This document shows positions 6,974-6,991 of a DNA stretch of 6,991 nt, piece after piece. Each line of letters starts with the position of its first letter. The first letter of the stretch is position 1. Source of the stretch: Leucothrix mucor. GTDB taxonomy: Bacteria > Pseudomonadota > Gammaproteobacteria > Thiotrichales > Thiotrichaceae. The stretch covers positions 1-6,991 of the forward strand of contig DQUJ01000149.1 in NCBI GenBank assembly GCA_015662325.1, written 5' to 3'. The position numbers and the translations under genes are program-made. The notes under the pieces were generated by a model that was not told the origin of the DNA, did no database searches, and worked only from the letters and a program-made list of their open reading frames with translations.

Positions 6974-6991
6974 ATCTTGGGTAAAAAACAA

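Overview
The window reads as chromosomal DNA of an AT-rich, respiring Gram-negative bacterium. A gammaproteobacterium is the best guess, from the NuoL/M/N and Tgt sequences and from the gene layout; this is inference and I cannot name the genus. Most of the window is housekeeping: the end of a complex I (nuo) operon and a tRNA-modification gene. Between and after these lie an unnamed envelope protein and two unusual non-coding stretches.

Layout. Positions 1-3521 (+) hold the 3' end of nuoL, then complete nuoM and nuoN. They are tightly packed (8-nt overlap, then a 1-nt gap) and encode the three antiporter-like proton-pumping membrane subunits of NADH:quinone oxidoreductase. The operon ends in a 208-bp gap with a clear intrinsic terminator (3670-3694) and a possible promoter upstream of it. 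Positions 3730-5133 (+) encode a secreted 467-residue protein: a signal peptide, four diverged repeats of about 71-73 residues, each opening with a Cys and closing with the protein's only Trp residues, and a C-terminal PG_binding_1-type peptidoglycan-binding domain. It faces tgt (5319-6461, -), the queuosine tRNA-guanine transglycosylase. The 185-bp convergent gap holds a large compound palindrome (5136-5263) and a bidirectional terminator (5266-5294).

Upstream of tgt lies about 350 bp of very AT-rich DNA (6462-6812) with three helically phased A-tracts and a perfect TATAAT. After it comes a short, apparently decayed c-type cytochrome reading frame (6813-6973): no good start in frame, CNACN where CxxCH is expected, and an early stop.

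How they fit together. NuoL, NuoM and NuoN work together in the inner membrane. The repeat protein probably sits in the periplasm or cell wall. Tgt is cytoplasmic and functionally unrelated to its neighbours. I see no mobile element, CRISPR array, tRNA, rRNA or defence island. The points most worth a second look are the Cys-to-Trp repeat protein, the compound palindrome and the broken cytochrome.
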